A stretch of 64,000 nucleotides of DNA from JANMZO01 sp963763135 (lineage in GTDB: Bacteria; Actinomycetota; Acidimicrobiia; Acidimicrobiales; JANYDT01), in the NCBI GenBank assembly GCA_963763135.1, contig CAVXNJ010000003.1, positions 124,001 through 188,000 of the forward strand, read 5' to 3'. The notes under the pieces were generated by a model. That model was not told the origin of the DNA. It was given only the letters and a program-made list of their open reading frames with translations, and made no database searches. How positions within the stretch are numbered: the first letter of the stretch is position 1; every line of letters starts with the position of its first letter. Both the position numbers and the translations under genes were made by a program. Positions 36,213 through 45,837 of this stretch are shown here, piece by piece.

Positions 36213-37655
36213 ATGGTTGATGCCCCGGATTCCGACACGTTGTCGAATCCGAGCAACGAAGTTCGCCTGCCACCACCTCCAGCGACCTTCAACAAGTGGC
36301 AGGTCCTCGTCGCGGTGCTGCTCGGGAACTTCGCCGGCGGATTTGTCTTCACCCTCCTGTCGGTGGCCAGGGAATCGATTGCCCTGAACCTGCACTCGTC
36401 ACCGTCGATGATTCTCTGGGCATTTACCGGACCCACGCTGGCGGGAGCAATCGTGGGTCCGGCGTGGGGCCGCCTCGGCGATCTCATCGGGCAGAAGAAG
36501 CTCTATCTCATGAGCCTGTTCTCCGGGGCGATCTCGGCCGTGCTCGTGGCACTCAGCTGGAGCGCCGGGGCGCTCATCGGATTCCGGACGATTTCGGCGA
36601 TGATCGGCGCGGCGATAGCGCCATCGTCGCTCGCGATCATCTTTCGGACGTTTCGTCCCGAGGAGCGGGTCAAAGCCATGGGCTACTGGTCGTTGGTCGG
36701 AGCGGGAGCGCCGGTCATCGGCGTGTTGGTCGGCGGACCGATCGTCGAGTCGTTCGGTTGGCGTGCGATGTTCTGGATCCAGTTTCCGCTATATCTCATT
36801 GCGCTCGCGATGGCCCGCAACATCCCCGAAACGGAGAAACGAGCCGCAGAACGATTCGATTTCCCGGGTGCATTCAGCCTGGCCACTTCGGCCCTGGTCC
36901 TTCTCTACGCGGTGAATCGCGGCCCGATCTGGGGTTGGACCGATCGACGAATCCTTGCGATGTTCGCCCTCTGCCCCTTCATGGTGGCCGTATTTGTGGC
37001 GATCGAACGGCGAACGACGTTTCCGTTGCTCTCCCTCCCGCTGCTGCGACGACGAAACGTCGTGGCCGGTATCGGGGCCCAGGTCCTCGCGCAGTTCTCC
37101 TACCTGGGTGCCGGACTGTTCCTGATCAACGACCTGCTCCTCGACAAGCACACCGGTTTCGGTCTTGGCCTTTCGGAGGCGAGCCGAACGACCATTGCCC
37201 GACCCATTGCATTCGCGATGGTCGCCCCGCTCGCCGGATACCTGGCGATCCGCCGGGGCGAACGGGTCACCTCGACCGTTGGGATCGGCCTGGTGGCGGT
37301 TTCCATGGCCATTCAGGCGTTCAGCCCGGTCGGTTCGAGCCTCGTCCTGCTGATTCTCGCGATCGCGATCTCCGGCATCGGCATGGGCCTTGCACTCCCG
37401 CCGCTCGGCGCAAGCGTCGCGAACGCCGTGCCGGAGCGCAGCCTCGGTGCCATCGGGGGAGCCCAGCAGTTGCTGGTGCAGGCCGGTGGAGCGATCGGAA
37501 CGCAGGTGATGGTCAGCCTGGTCGCCACCAAGAGCGGACTGCGGACGGCGGCGGCCTATCACGTCGCGTTCTATGTCGCTCTCGGCGTGGCCATTCTCGC
37601 CACGGCGTGCGCGTCGCTGATCAGACGCCAGCCGCCCGCTCCGATCGCCGATTAG
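36213..37655 (+). CDS. MFS transporter, 14-helix DHA2-type exporter
   Basis: A 480-residue membrane protein with about 14 hydrophobic segments. It has GPAWGRLGDLIGQKKLYL (the MFS motif A loop between helices 2 and 3) and GAGAPVIGVLVGGPIVESFGWRAMFWIQFP (antiporter motif C, then the EmrB-type helix 6 region). These mark drug:proton antiporters of the DHA2 family. I used the ATG at 36213; a GTG at 36153 in frame is possible. It is divergent from the alcohol dehydrogenase gene. The substrate is unknown; no regulator is adjacent. Confidence 0.88.
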   Translation: MVDAPDSDTLSNPSNEVRLPPPPATFNKWQVLVAVLLGNFAGGFVFTLLSVARESIALNLHSSPSMILWAFTGPTLAGAIVGPAWGRLGDLIGQKKLYLMSLFSGAISAVLVALSWSAGALIGFRTISAMIGAAIAPSSLAIIFRTFRPEERVKAMGYWSLVGAGAPVIGVLVGGPIVESFGWRAMFWIQFPLYLIALAMARNIPETEKRAAERFDFPGAFSLATSALVLLYAVNRGPIWGWTDRRILAMFALCPFMVAVFVAIERRTTFPLLSLPLLRRRNVVAGIGAQVLAQFSYLGAGLFLINDLLLDKHTGFGLGLSEASRTTIARPIAFAMVAPLAGYLAIRRGERVTSTVGIGLVAVSMAIQAFSPVGSSLVLLILAIAISGIGMGLALPPLGASVANAVPERSLGAIGGAQQLLVQAGGAIGTQVMVSLVATKSGLRTAAAYHVAFYVALGVAILATACASLIRRQPPAPIAD

Positions 37656-37763
37656 GCCTCTTCGCTAGGGGCGCGGTGGGTGGGTCCGGGGTCGGGTCGT
37701 GGGCTAACGTGTCCGATGTCACACGAAGCGTATCGGACGCTTCCCGTTTTGATTTGGAGCGTC

Positions 37764-39509
37764 ATGGCCACGAAGTACTACGTCACGGATACGAGTCTCT
37801 CTGAGCGGTTCCCGCTGTACACGCGGGCGAACGTCGGCGAAGTCTTTCCGGACCCGGTCACCCCGCTCACGAGCGACAGCGCCCTGGCCCTGGCCGAGGA
37901 GGGCTGGCGCGATGCGTGGATCCGCATGGGGGCTTTCGAGGCCAGCGAATTTCCCGAAGGCGAGTTCTGCCAGCTGGGTGTCGTCGGTGGATACTGCTAC
38001 CTGAACGCCTCGCTCATTCGGCTGTTCGGCGTCCGGGCTCCCGGGCTCAGCTGGCAGGACATGGACGCGCAGTTCTTCGGGGCCCAACCTGGGATTCCCG
38101 ACTACGTCGAGTCGCCCGGCGATGAACGCCCCGACCTGACCGAGAAGATCGGGGGAACCTTTGTCTGGGTACTCGGTCAACACTCCCTCAGCGCGCTTAC
38201 CGAACTCACCGAGGACCGCGAATCGACCAAGAAACTGCGGGCCGAGCGCCCCGACTACTCGAAGCTGAGCGACCGTGAACTGTGGGCGGTCTACGAGCGG
38301 TTGCTTCCCCAGCACCGGGTGCTGTTCAGCCACCACCTGTTCACGACCTACATGGCCACGGTTCCGGTCGGGATCATCTCGGCAGTGGCCACGGCGGTCG
38401 GACGTCCCGACCTGATCATGCCGATCATCGCCGGCATCGGCGAAGTCGACTCGGCGGCGCCGAGCCACGCAATGTGGGCGCTCGGCCGCAAAATTGCGGC
38501 TTCGGCTGAACTAACGGCGGCGTTTGAAGCTGGCGTCGTGGGTCTTCTGGACCGGTTGCGCTCATCGGGCAGTGCCGACGCCAACGCGTTTCTGGCCGAA
38601 TTCGACGCGTTCCTCCTCGAGTTCGGGAGCCGCGGGCCGAACGAATGGGAAAGCCGTTCGCCCTCATGGGAAACGCGTCCGGAACTTGCGCTCTCGGCGA
38701 TCGACCGGATGCGCTTTGCGGCGACCGAGCAGGATCCGGCGACCATGAACGCGGCCCGGGCCGCGGAGCGCGAGGAAGCCAGCGCGACGCTGCTTGCGAT
38801 GGTCGAAGCCGACCCGGCAACACACGGTCAGCTGGCCGCCGCTATCGCGTCAACCAAGGCCTGGCTCCCCGGACGCGAACGGACCAAGACGAACAACATC
38901 CGCTTGATCCACGAAATGCGGATGCCGATGCGCGAACTGGGTCGCCGGATGGTCGAGCGCGGCGCCTTCGACGAGATCGAAGACTTCGGCTTTGTTCGGC
39001 TCTCCGAAATAGAAACGCTTCTCACCGATCCGCACTCGCTGACCGCCGAAATACGCTCGCGTCGGACCGAGTACAACCGCCTCCTCGAGTTGGTGCCCCC
39101 GTTCGTCTTCAACGGAACCACTCCGGGACCCGACACGTGGGCCCGACGCGACGCGGCGGCCGAGAACATGCTTGGCCTCAACGACACGCTGCAGGGGATG
39201 CCCGGATGCACCGGAGTGGTCGAGGGGCGCGCCCGCGTCATCCTCGACTCCAACGATCCAACCGACCTCGACCCGGGCGACATCCTCGTGGCGCCGATCA
39301 CCGACCCGTCGTGGACGCCGTTGTTCGTGCCGGCGGGAGGCGTGGTCGTCGATGTCGGTGCCCCGCTCAGTCACGCGATCATCGTGAGCCGTGAGCTCGG
39401 TATCCCGTGCGTCATCAGTGCCACCGACGCCACTCGCCGCATTCCGAACGGTGCGCTGATCCGCGTCGACGGCAACACCGGCACCGTCACCATCCTCGAG
39501 CTCCCGTAG
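37764..39509 (+). CDS. PEP-utilising-enzyme mobile-domain protein
   Basis: A 581-residue protein from the ATG at 37764 (GGAG 5 bases upstream). The C-terminal 80 residues are the swivelling phosphohistidine domain of PEP synthase-like enzymes, with GCTGVVEGRARV and active His in GAPLSHAIIVSRELGIP. The N-terminal 450 residues resemble the middle, substrate-binding part of rifampicin phosphotransferase-like proteins. I see no ATP-grasp domain. It therefore needs a partner that charges its histidine, or has a non-phosphotransfer role. No neighbour obviously supplies ATP-grasp activity. Confidence 0.82.
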   Translation: MATKYYVTDTSLSERFPLYTRANVGEVFPDPVTPLTSDSALALAEEGWRDAWIRMGAFEASEFPEGEFCQLGVVGGYCYLNASLIRLFGVRAPGLSWQDMDAQFFGAQPGIPDYVESPGDERPDLTEKIGGTFVWVLGQHSLSALTELTEDRESTKKLRAERPDYSKLSDRELWAVYERLLPQHRVLFSHHLFTTYMATVPVGIISAVATAVGRPDLIMPIIAGIGEVDSAAPSHAMWALGRKIAASAELTAAFEAGVVGLLDRLRSSGSADANAFLAEFDAFLLEFGSRGPNEWESRSPSWETRPELALSAIDRMRFAATEQDPATMNAARAAEREEASATLLAMVEADPATHGQLAAAIASTKAWLPGRERTKTNNIRLIHEMRMPMRELGRRMVERGAFDEIEDFGFVRLSEIETLLTDPHSLTAEIRSRRTEYNRLLELVPPFVFNGTTPGPDTWARRDAAAENMLGLNDTLQGMPGCTGVVEGRARVILDSNDPTDLDPGDILVAPITDPSWTPLFVPAGGVVVDVGAPLSHAIIVSRELGIPCVISATDATRRIPNGALIRVDGNTGTVTILELP

Positions 39510-39524
39510 GAGCTCGTTGACGCT

Positions 39525-39573
39525 GCTCCGGAGCCTAAAACCGCACGGCGGGGAAGGTTTTTGACTCCGGAGC
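39525..39573 (+). terminator. Long intergenic hairpin
   Basis: Two 18-base arms (39525-39542 and 39556-39573) pair with about two mismatches around a 13-base loop; the arms contain GCTCCGGAG and an A-rich/T-rich stretch. It lies 15 bases after the stop of the PEP-utilising gene and before the M20 amidohydrolase. A terminator or transcript-end stabiliser is the simplest reading. Confidence 0.6.
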
Positions 39574-39644
39574 GGGGAAAATCCACCCGTGGTGCATCGG
39601 CCGCGATGTTTGCTATGCCGACGTAGTGCTGCTGGAATCGGTGG

Positions 39645-40877
39645 ATGCCCGCCGATCCAGCACGCGTCGTATCCGATCTCAAAGAACTCCGTTCGCTCAC
39701 TGCCACCGACGAGGGGAGCCAGCGGCTGGCCTGGACCGAGCCGTGGAAGCAGGCGCGGGAGTGGTGGATCTCCACGTTTGACGGCGTCCCGGTGGAAGTC
39801 GAAACCGATGTCGCCGGCAACATCTGGGTCACGCTGGTGGGGGAGAGCCGAGACCGTGTAGTCGTCGGAAGTCACCTTGATTCGGTGCCCAACGGTGGAT
39901 GGCTCGATGGAGCCCTCGGCGTACTGGCCGGAAGCGAGATTCTGCGGGCCATGCACCGAGACGGAATATCCATGCCGTACTCGTTGAGCGTCGTCGACTG
40001 GGCCGACGAGGAGGGAGCGCGCTTCGGCCGCTCGTTGTTCGGCTCGGGTGCGGTGTCGGGGACGCTTGAAGTCGACAGCGTCCGGGGCTTCACCGACAAG
40101 GCCGGAAACGTGCTCGAAGACACCGTTCGAACCTACGGCGTCAACATGGACACGGTCCTTACCGCAGGCGATGTTCTCTCCTCGATCAAAGCCAGCGCGG
40201 AGCTGCACATAGAACAAGGCCCGGTGCTCGAAGCCAAAGGCCTTCGTCTCGCGGCTCTGCACGGGATTCTTGGGGTCGAGCGGCGGATGGTGAAGATCAA
40301 GGGGCAGGCCGCCCACGCGGGAGCGACCCCGATCTCGATGCGAAAGGACTCCACGTTGGCGGCGGCCCGGATGGCCGTTGCGATCCGGCAACTGGGTCTC
40401 GACGAGGGCGCGTTTGCAACGATCGGCGTGTGGCGGGTGCATCCCGCGGTGCCCACTGCGGTAAACGGGCGCACCGAGTTCAGCGTCGACATGCGTCACC
40501 TCGACCGTGCCGTGCTCGCTCGGATGGTGGCGGGTCTTGAGCGCATCGTGCACGAGATTGCAGCTGAAGAGAGCTGCGAAGCGGAAATCGAAACTGTGTG
40601 GTCAATCAACCCGATCGATTTTCACCCTGAACTCGTCGAGTTCGCCGCTGACATCGTGGAGAAGGAGACCGGTATCCGGGAGGTCATGCCGTCGGGGCCG
40701 ATGCACGATTCAGCCGAAATGGCGAGGGCCGGCATACCGACGATCATGATGTTCGTCCCGTCGATCAACGGCCTGTCGCATACGCATATCGAAGATACGG
40801 CCGAAGGCGATATCGAATTGGGTGTCGTTGCGTTCGACCAGCTCGTGCGCAAAATGATCGGGTGGTCACCGAACTAA
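39645..40877 (+). CDS. M20-family N-carbamoyl-amino-acid / ureidopropionase-type amidohydrolase
   Basis: A 410-residue bimetal hydrolase. Ligands are visible in VVVGSHLDSVPNGGWLDGALG (His, Asp), WADEEGARFG (Glu pair), ASAELHIEQGPVLE and the C-terminal NGLSHTHIED. The small dimerisation lobe starts near VERRMVKIKGQAAHAG. This pattern is that of Zn-dependent carbamoylases and allantoate amidohydrolases, which release ammonia and CO2 from N-carbamoyl amino acids. It is followed by a liv-type importer, possibly for a related amide or amino acid. The start at 39645 may be preceded by other in-frame codons. Confidence 0.88.
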   Translation: MPADPARVVSDLKELRSLTATDEGSQRLAWTEPWKQAREWWISTFDGVPVEVETDVAGNIWVTLVGESRDRVVVGSHLDSVPNGGWLDGALGVLAGSEILRAMHRDGISMPYSLSVVDWADEEGARFGRSLFGSGAVSGTLEVDSVRGFTDKAGNVLEDTVRTYGVNMDTVLTAGDVLSSIKASAELHIEQGPVLEAKGLRLAALHGILGVERRMVKIKGQAAHAGATPISMRKDSTLAAARMAVAIRQLGLDEGAFATIGVWRVHPAVPTAVNGRTEFSVDMRHLDRAVLARMVAGLERIVHEIAAEESCEAEIETVWSINPIDFHPELVEFAADIVEKETGIREVMPSGPMHDSAEMARAGIPTIMMFVPSINGLSHTHIEDTAEGDIELGVVAFDQLVRKMIGWSPN

Positions 40878-40935
40878 GGACACTGCCGCGGTGTGAATCA
40901 GTCCGTTGACACCAGCTGCACTGGGCGATTCTCCG

Positions 40936-40950
40936 CGTGTGTCATACACG
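40936..40950. promoter_or_regulatory. Operator-like dyad upstream of the liv operon (distal)
   Basis: CGTGTGTCATACACG reads as 7-base arms with one mismatch around a single C. It lies in the 319-base gene-free stretch before the binding-protein gene. A symmetrical site of this size suits a dimeric repressor or activator. No adjacent regulator gene identifies it. Confidence 0.4.
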
Positions 40951-41000
40951 ACTGCCAGCCGTTGAAACCCCGGTGAAACGCAAATTTTGCACAGGAAATG

Positions 41001-41024
41001 CGCATAACTCCGGGCAGTTGTGCG
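41001..41024. promoter_or_regulatory. Operator-like inverted repeat upstream of the liv operon (proximal)
   Basis: CGCATAACT and AGTTGTGCG (41001-41009 and 41016-41024) are inverted copies with one mismatch and a 6-base spacer. The sequence TAACT is repeated again at 41025-41029, so half-sites recur about 20 bases, or two helical turns, apart. It sits about 70 bases upstream of the candidate promoter and fits a transcription-factor site. Confidence 0.5.
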
Positions 41025-41072
41025 TAACTGGGGATCGATTCGCGATTTCTTGCTCCGTTCATAGGCGTGAAA

Positions 41073-41101
41073 CTGCACGCGTCGATTGTGTGACATATGC
41101 T
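41073..41101 (+). promoter_or_regulatory. Candidate promoter of the liv operon
   Basis: A TATGCT at 41096-41101 resembles an actinobacterial -10 box, with a weak CTGCAC -35-like hexamer 17 bases upstream. It leaves a leader of roughly 90 bases before the binding-protein ATG. The call rests on sequence similarity only. Confidence 0.35.
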
Positions 41102-41196
41102 ACCTGCGCCTTCCGGGCTATCTCGGAAGGCTCAGATGGTTGGCGACTTCGCCACAACTCTGGGGAGACCACACACACAAAGGAAAGGGAGACCCT

Positions 41197-42591
41197 ATGA
41201 GGTTTACCAAGATGTCCGCAGCGCTCGCCGCGCTTGCATTAGTAATGGTGGGCTGCAGTAGCGATGGTGGAGACGACACGACTGTTGCCTCCGAGACAAC
41301 CGCAGTAGCCGCCGAGACCACAGTCGCTGAAGCCGGTGCGGAGACCACAGTTGCTGAAGCTGGTACGGAGACCACAGTTGCTGAAGCCGGTGCGGATACC
41401 ACCGCTGCTGCTGCCGCAGCACCTGAGGGCGCGTTGGTCATCTCGACCGACCTCCCCCTGCAGGGCGCCTCGGCTGACGCATCTCGTGACACCCAGCGCG
41501 CCGTTGAGATGATTCTCGAAGCGGCCGGTGGTAAGGCCGGTGCTTACGACGTCGTCGTCAAGCACTACGACGACTCCACCGCTGCCAAGGGCGGCTGGGA
41601 CGACGCAACGTGCGCCAAGAACGCCGCTGACCACGTCGCCAACGCTAACGAAGTTGCCGTCATGGGCACCTACAACTCCGGCTGCGCGAAGATCATCCTT
41701 CCGGTTCTGAACCAGGATGCCTCGGGCCCGATGCTCATGGTCTCGCACGCCAACACCAACCCGGGCCTCACCAAGGCTTGGGAACCGGGCGAGCCCGACA
41801 AGTACTACCCGACCGGCGTGCGCAACTACGCCCGCATCATCGCCACCGACGACTTCCAGGGCGCCGCTGACGCCCAGATGGCAGCCAAGGACCTCGGCGT
41901 CAAGAAGTGTGTCGTCCTCGACGACGCGCAGACCTACGGCAAGGGTGTCGCCAAGGCATTCGTCGACGAAGCCAAGAAGCAGGGCATCGAAGATCGTTGC
42001 CGACGGCTTCATGGGACGCCAAGCAGCCGAACTACACCGCGTTGTTCGAAGGCTTCAAGGCCAAGAGCCCCGACTGCATCTTCCTCGGCGGCATCAACGA
42101 CAACAACGGGGAGCAACTGATCCGTGACAAGGTAGCTGTACTCGGCGGGAACCAGGATGCTGATCCCGTCAAGCTCATCGCTCCTGACGGCTTCACCGGT
42201 TACCCGTCGGTTCAGGCTCTCGAAGAGGCCCAGGGCATGTTCATCTCCTTCGCCGGTCTCCCGGCTTCGGAGCTGGTCGCAGCTGGCGGCGCCGGCGCCA
42301 AGTTCGTCACCGACTTCAAGGCCAAGTTCGGTGCCGACCCGGCATCGGCCTACGCCATCTACGGTGCTGCCGCAACGCAGGTCATCCTGAAGGCCATCGC
42401 GGCTTCCGACGGAACCCGCGCCGGTGTCAACAAGGCTGCCTTCGCCGGCATCGAAGTTCCGGCCGAAGAGTCGGTCATCGGCAAGGCGTTCGGCATCGAC
42501 GCAGAACGGTGACGTGACCGTCCGCGACATGTCGATCCAGCGTGTTGTCGACAAGGCTGAGAAGTTCGTCAAGGCATGGCCGGTCGGCTGA
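41197..42591 (+). CDS. Branched-chain-type ABC substrate-binding lipoprotein, three apparent +1 frameshifts
   Basis: The restored protein is about 463 residues. The signal peptide ends in the lipobox LVMVGCSS, followed by a Thr/Ala/Glu linker with a 9-residue repeat. The binding fold starts ALVISTDLPLQGASADASRD and belongs to the Leu/Ile/Val-binding (periplasmic-binding type 1) family. The frame breaks near 41992, 42011 and 42507; dropping one base at each gives continuous homology (ADGF then WDAKQPNYTALF, and finally GDVTVRDMS to the TGA at 42589). It delivers its ligand to LivHMGF. Ligand identity (amino acid, urea or amide) is not visible. Confidence 0.83.
41314..41394. repeat. 27-bp tandem repeat (3 copies) in the binding-protein linker
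   Basis: Three near-identical 27-base units (41314-41340, 41341-41367, 41368-41394) encode Glu-Thr-Thr-Val-Ala-Glu-Ala-Gly-(Ala/Thr). They form the flexible tether between the lipid anchor and the binding domain. Length changes would be in frame. Confidence 0.93.
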
Positions 42592-42630
42592 AGTTAAACC
42601 GACAGCGTATTGCTGTCGTAGCAGTTCAAG

Positions 42631-42661
42631 ACGGGGTGGCCCACATTGTGGGTCACCCCGT
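42631..42661 (+). terminator. Strong hairpin between the binding-protein gene and livH
   Basis: Arms 42631-42644 and 42648-42661 form a 14-bp stem with one G-T wobble and a 3-base loop. A smaller GACAGC-GCTGTC hairpin precedes it at 42601-42617. No T-run follows. Such hairpins after binding-protein genes often let extra copies of that part of the message accumulate while partly reading through to the permease. Confidence 0.75.
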
Positions 42662-42755
42662 TGCATAACCCGCCTTCGGTGTACGTTCCCGATCAGCGGT
42701 TCTTCATTCTCGGTTTTGTCACAAACATTGAAGCCACACTCATCGAAAGCGTGAA

Positions 42756-43797
42756 ATGTCAACAGCGGAAGCAATAGCCCCTGCTGCTCCGAAGTGGAAG
42801 CCCAGTTTGCTCGACTCCGTCGGGTTGTTCGTGGTGGCGCTTGGCGTCATCTGGATCATCTGGAACTTCGTCAGCGGCCCCAAGCAAGTAGGCCAGATCC
42901 TGGCGATCGGCCTGTCCAACGGGGCGCTCTACGCCCTGATCGCCCTCGGTTACACGATGGTCTACGGCATCATCGAGCTGATCAACTTCGCCCACGGCGA
43001 CTTGTTCATGCTCGGTTCGGTCCTCGGAGCGATCATCCTGGAGGAGTGGATGAACCAAACATCCTCCTCCGGGACGGCCTGGCTCCTTCTGGCCATCGCC
43101 CTCGTCGGCACGATGATTCTCTGTGCGGCAATCAACATGACGATTGAACGTCTGGCGTACCGTCGGCTGCGCAACGCGCCGAAGCTGGCACCACTCATCA
43201 CGGCGGTCGGCGTGAGTTTCATCCTGCAGAACATCGGCATCAAGTTGAACGGTTCCGCTCCGCACTCCCGCACCAGCGTGCTGCCCAAGTCGTCTGTGGG
43301 CATCGGTGGTATCGACAGTGCGGATCAGCTACCTCGTGGTGGTGGCGGTCGTTATCCCGCTGCTTCTGCTCATGACGTGGATCGTGCAGAAGACGAAGGT
43401 CGGCAAGGCCATGCGAGCCACCGCGCAGGATCGTGATGCGGCCGAACTCATGGGCATCGACGTCGACCGGATCATCTCGTTCACGTTCGCTCTCGGTGGG
43501 GCCTTGGCCGGCGCTGCGGGCATGCTCTTTCTCCAGGTCAATCAGCAGACCCGCTACGACGCCGGCTTCCGGCTCGGCCTGATCGCCTTCACCGCAGCAG
43601 TTCTCGGTGGCGTCGGCAACCTGCTCGGTGCTGTGGTCGGCGGCGTGCTGATCGGTGTCATCCAAGCTTTCAACGACGGTGCTCCGCACGGCTTCGGCCA
43701 GAAGTGGACGCAGACCGTGATGTTCACGATCTTGATCCTCATGGTGATCTTCCGACCGGGCGGGATCTTCGGCAAACACACGCAGGAAAAGGTGTAA
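42756..43797 (+). CDS. livH: Branched-chain-type ABC permease LivH, apparent +1 frameshift
   Basis: About 346 residues when restored, with 8-9 membrane spans. It has the LivH signature GLSNGALYALIALGYTMVYGIIELINFAHGD cut here into two motifs (GALYALIALGYTMVYG and INFAHGDLFMLG), and later MRATAQDRDAAELMGID, the coupling-helix region facing the ATPase. The two frames join near 43314 where one extra base lies between GIGGI and TVRISYL; length is a multiple of three plus one. It is one of two permease subunits of the importer and starts 164 bases after the binding-protein gene. Confidence 0.83.
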
Positions 43798-43800
43798 CCG

Positions 43801-45052
43801 ATGATTTTCGGACTCATACTCGTGGCCGCTATCGGCCTGCTGGTTCACTACTTCGAACCGGCGAAGCAGTGGTGGGGCACCGTTCCCGCCAAGGCCAAGA
43901 CCATCGGCGTTCCGCTTGTTGCGCTGGTGCTGGCCATCATGATTCCTGGAGCCGGACCCATCCCGGGTATCACCACCCAGGCGAACGGCTGGCTGCCCCA
44001 GACTACCCTCGTGCTATTGCGCCATCTATGCCCTGTTCTCCATGGGCTGAACATCGTGGTCGGCTACGCCGGTCTACTCGACCTCGGTTATGTCGCCTTC
44101 TTCCTGTTCGGTGCATACGTCGCCGCTTGGTTGATGTCGGACTTCTGGTTCGTCGAAGAGCATTCGGGTCCTTGACGGCCTTCTGGCCGCCCCGCAAGAT
44201 CGCGGTGCACGGCATCCACATCTCGTTCTGGTTCGTGATGATCGTCGCCGCGATCGTGGCCGCTGTCGCCGGTCTGGTGATCGGTGCCCCGACCCTGCGG
44301 CTGAAGAGCGACTACCTCGCCCTCGTGACGCTCGGCTTCGGTGAGATCCTTCCGGAGATCTTCCGCAACGGCGACGACTTCTTCGGCTACGAACGTCACC
44401 AACGGCACGTCGGGCATCGGCCCGCTCGACCCGATCGGCGTGGGCTTCCTGAAACCGATTCTCGGTCGGAAAGCCCGAGACATCGCCCCGGCCGACTTCA
44501 AGACCAAGTACTACGTGATCCTGTTCTTCTGCGTGTTGTTCGTCTATCGTGTCGCTGAAGCTGCGCGACGGCAAGCTCGGCCGGGCCTGGCTCGCCATTC
44601 GTGAAGACGAACTCGCCGCGAGCCTCATGGGCGTTCCGCTCATGCGGACCAAGCTGTGGTCCTACGCGATCGGCGCCGTCGCCGGTGGTCTGGCCGGTAC
44701 GTTCTACGCCACCACGATCGGCATCGTGAACGTCGACACGCTTCCAGTTCTCGTTCTCCATCATCATCTTGTGCGCCGTCATTCTCGGTGGCATGGGCAA
44801 CGTGTGGGGATCGATTCTCGGCGGCGTGGTCATCACGTGGTTCAACTACACCGGACTCGTGTAGATCGGCGATCAGATCAAGGCGAAGTTCGACGTCGTC
44901 ATCAACCTCAAGCAGTACGAGTTCGGGTTCTTCGGCCTCGATCCTCGTGCTGATGATGCTGTTCCGGCCGCAGGGTCTGCTCCCGGCCGCTCGACAAAAG
45001 CAAGTGAAAGAACTGGAAAAGATCCATCGAAGCAAAGCCGGTGCAGGCATGA
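43801..45052 (+). pseudogene. livM: Branched-chain-type ABC permease LivM, multiply frameshifted with an internal TAG
   Basis: LivM homology is continuous only across frame changes near 44020 (+1), 44046 (-1), 44164 (-1), 44388 (+1), 44548 (+1), 44741 (+1) and 44940 (+1). There is also an in-frame TAG at 44862-44864 (GLV-stop-IGDQIKAKF). Between the breaks the sequence is well conserved: NIVVGYAGLLDLGYVAFFLFGAY, APTLRLKSDYLALVTLGFGEI, TNVTNGTSGIGPLDP, AILGGMGN-like LGGMGNVWGS. Pure indels without protein decay suggest sequence error more than gene death. The gene starts 3 bases after the livH stop. Confidence 0.8.
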
Positions 45053-45837
45053 GTGCTGCTCCTCGAAGCCAAAGGCGTCACCGTCAAGTTCGGCGGCCTC
45101 ATCGCCGTCAACAACGTCGACTTCACCGATCCCGAACACGGCGATCGTCGCGCTGATCGGCCCGAACGGCGCCGGCAAGACCACGTTCTTCAACGTCCTC
45201 ACCGGTCTCTACACGCCGACCTCGGGCTCGGTGCACCTTCGACGGCAAGAGCGTCATCGGTGTCCCGCCGCACCGCATTGCCGCAATGGGCATGGCCCGC
45301 ACGTTCCAGAACATCCGGCTGTTCGGCGCCATGACCGCGGCCGAGAACGTGATGGTGGCGATGCATCCGCATCTCAAGAGCGGCGCCGACCGCCACCGAT
45401 CTGTCGACCCGCAAGCAGCGGCGCGAAGAGGCCGAAGCCGCGAGCGACGGCCAAGGAACTGCTCGAGTTCGTGGGCATCGGCGGAATCGACGACGAGTTC
45501 GCCAACAACCTCCCCTACGGCGACCAGCGCCGTCTGGAGGTGGCCCGGGCGCTTGGCGTCTGCGGCCGAAGCTGCTGCTGCTCGACGAGCCGACGGCCGG
45601 CATGAACCCGTCGGAGTCGGCCGCGTTCACCACGTTCGTGCACCGGGTCCGCGACGAGCGGGGTCTGACCGTGCTGCTCATCGAGCACGACATGAAGGTC
45701 GTCATGGGCGTGTCCGAGCACATCACCGTGCTCGAGTACGGCGCAAAGATCGCCGAAGGCATCGCCGACACGAGATTCGAACGAACCCGCGGGTGATCGA
45801 GGCCTACCTCGGCAAGTCCGGAGTCGGAGGGAGCAGC
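45053..45837 (+). pseudogene. livG: Branched-chain-type ABC ATPase LivG, multiply frameshifted
   Basis: The ATPase reads LLLEAKGVTVKFGGLIAVNNVDFT, then ALIGPNGAGKTTFFN (Walker A), ARTFQNIRLF, NLPYGDQRRLEVARAL (signature region), LLLLDEPTAGMNP (Walker B), VLLIEHDMKVVMG (switch His). Those segments occupy different frames, with breaks near 45128, 45234, 45390 and 45445 (+1) and 45561 and 45770 (-1). The start is unclear: ATG 45049 or GTG 45053. After the last break the frame runs without a stop into livF, so a further error or a natural fusion is possible. All catalytic motifs survive. Confidence 0.78.

Noticed and set aside
38850..40553. A 567-residue minus-strand open frame
   Set aside because: It is antisense to the PEP-utilising and M20 amidohydrolase genes, whose active-site motifs are intact. 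It has no protein-like features of its own.
41990..45775. Programmed +1 ribosomal frameshifting as the explanation for the broken liv genes
   Set aside because: There are too many sites, no common slippery sequence, some changes are -1, and one in-frame TAG is also present. Sequence error or recent decay explains these better.
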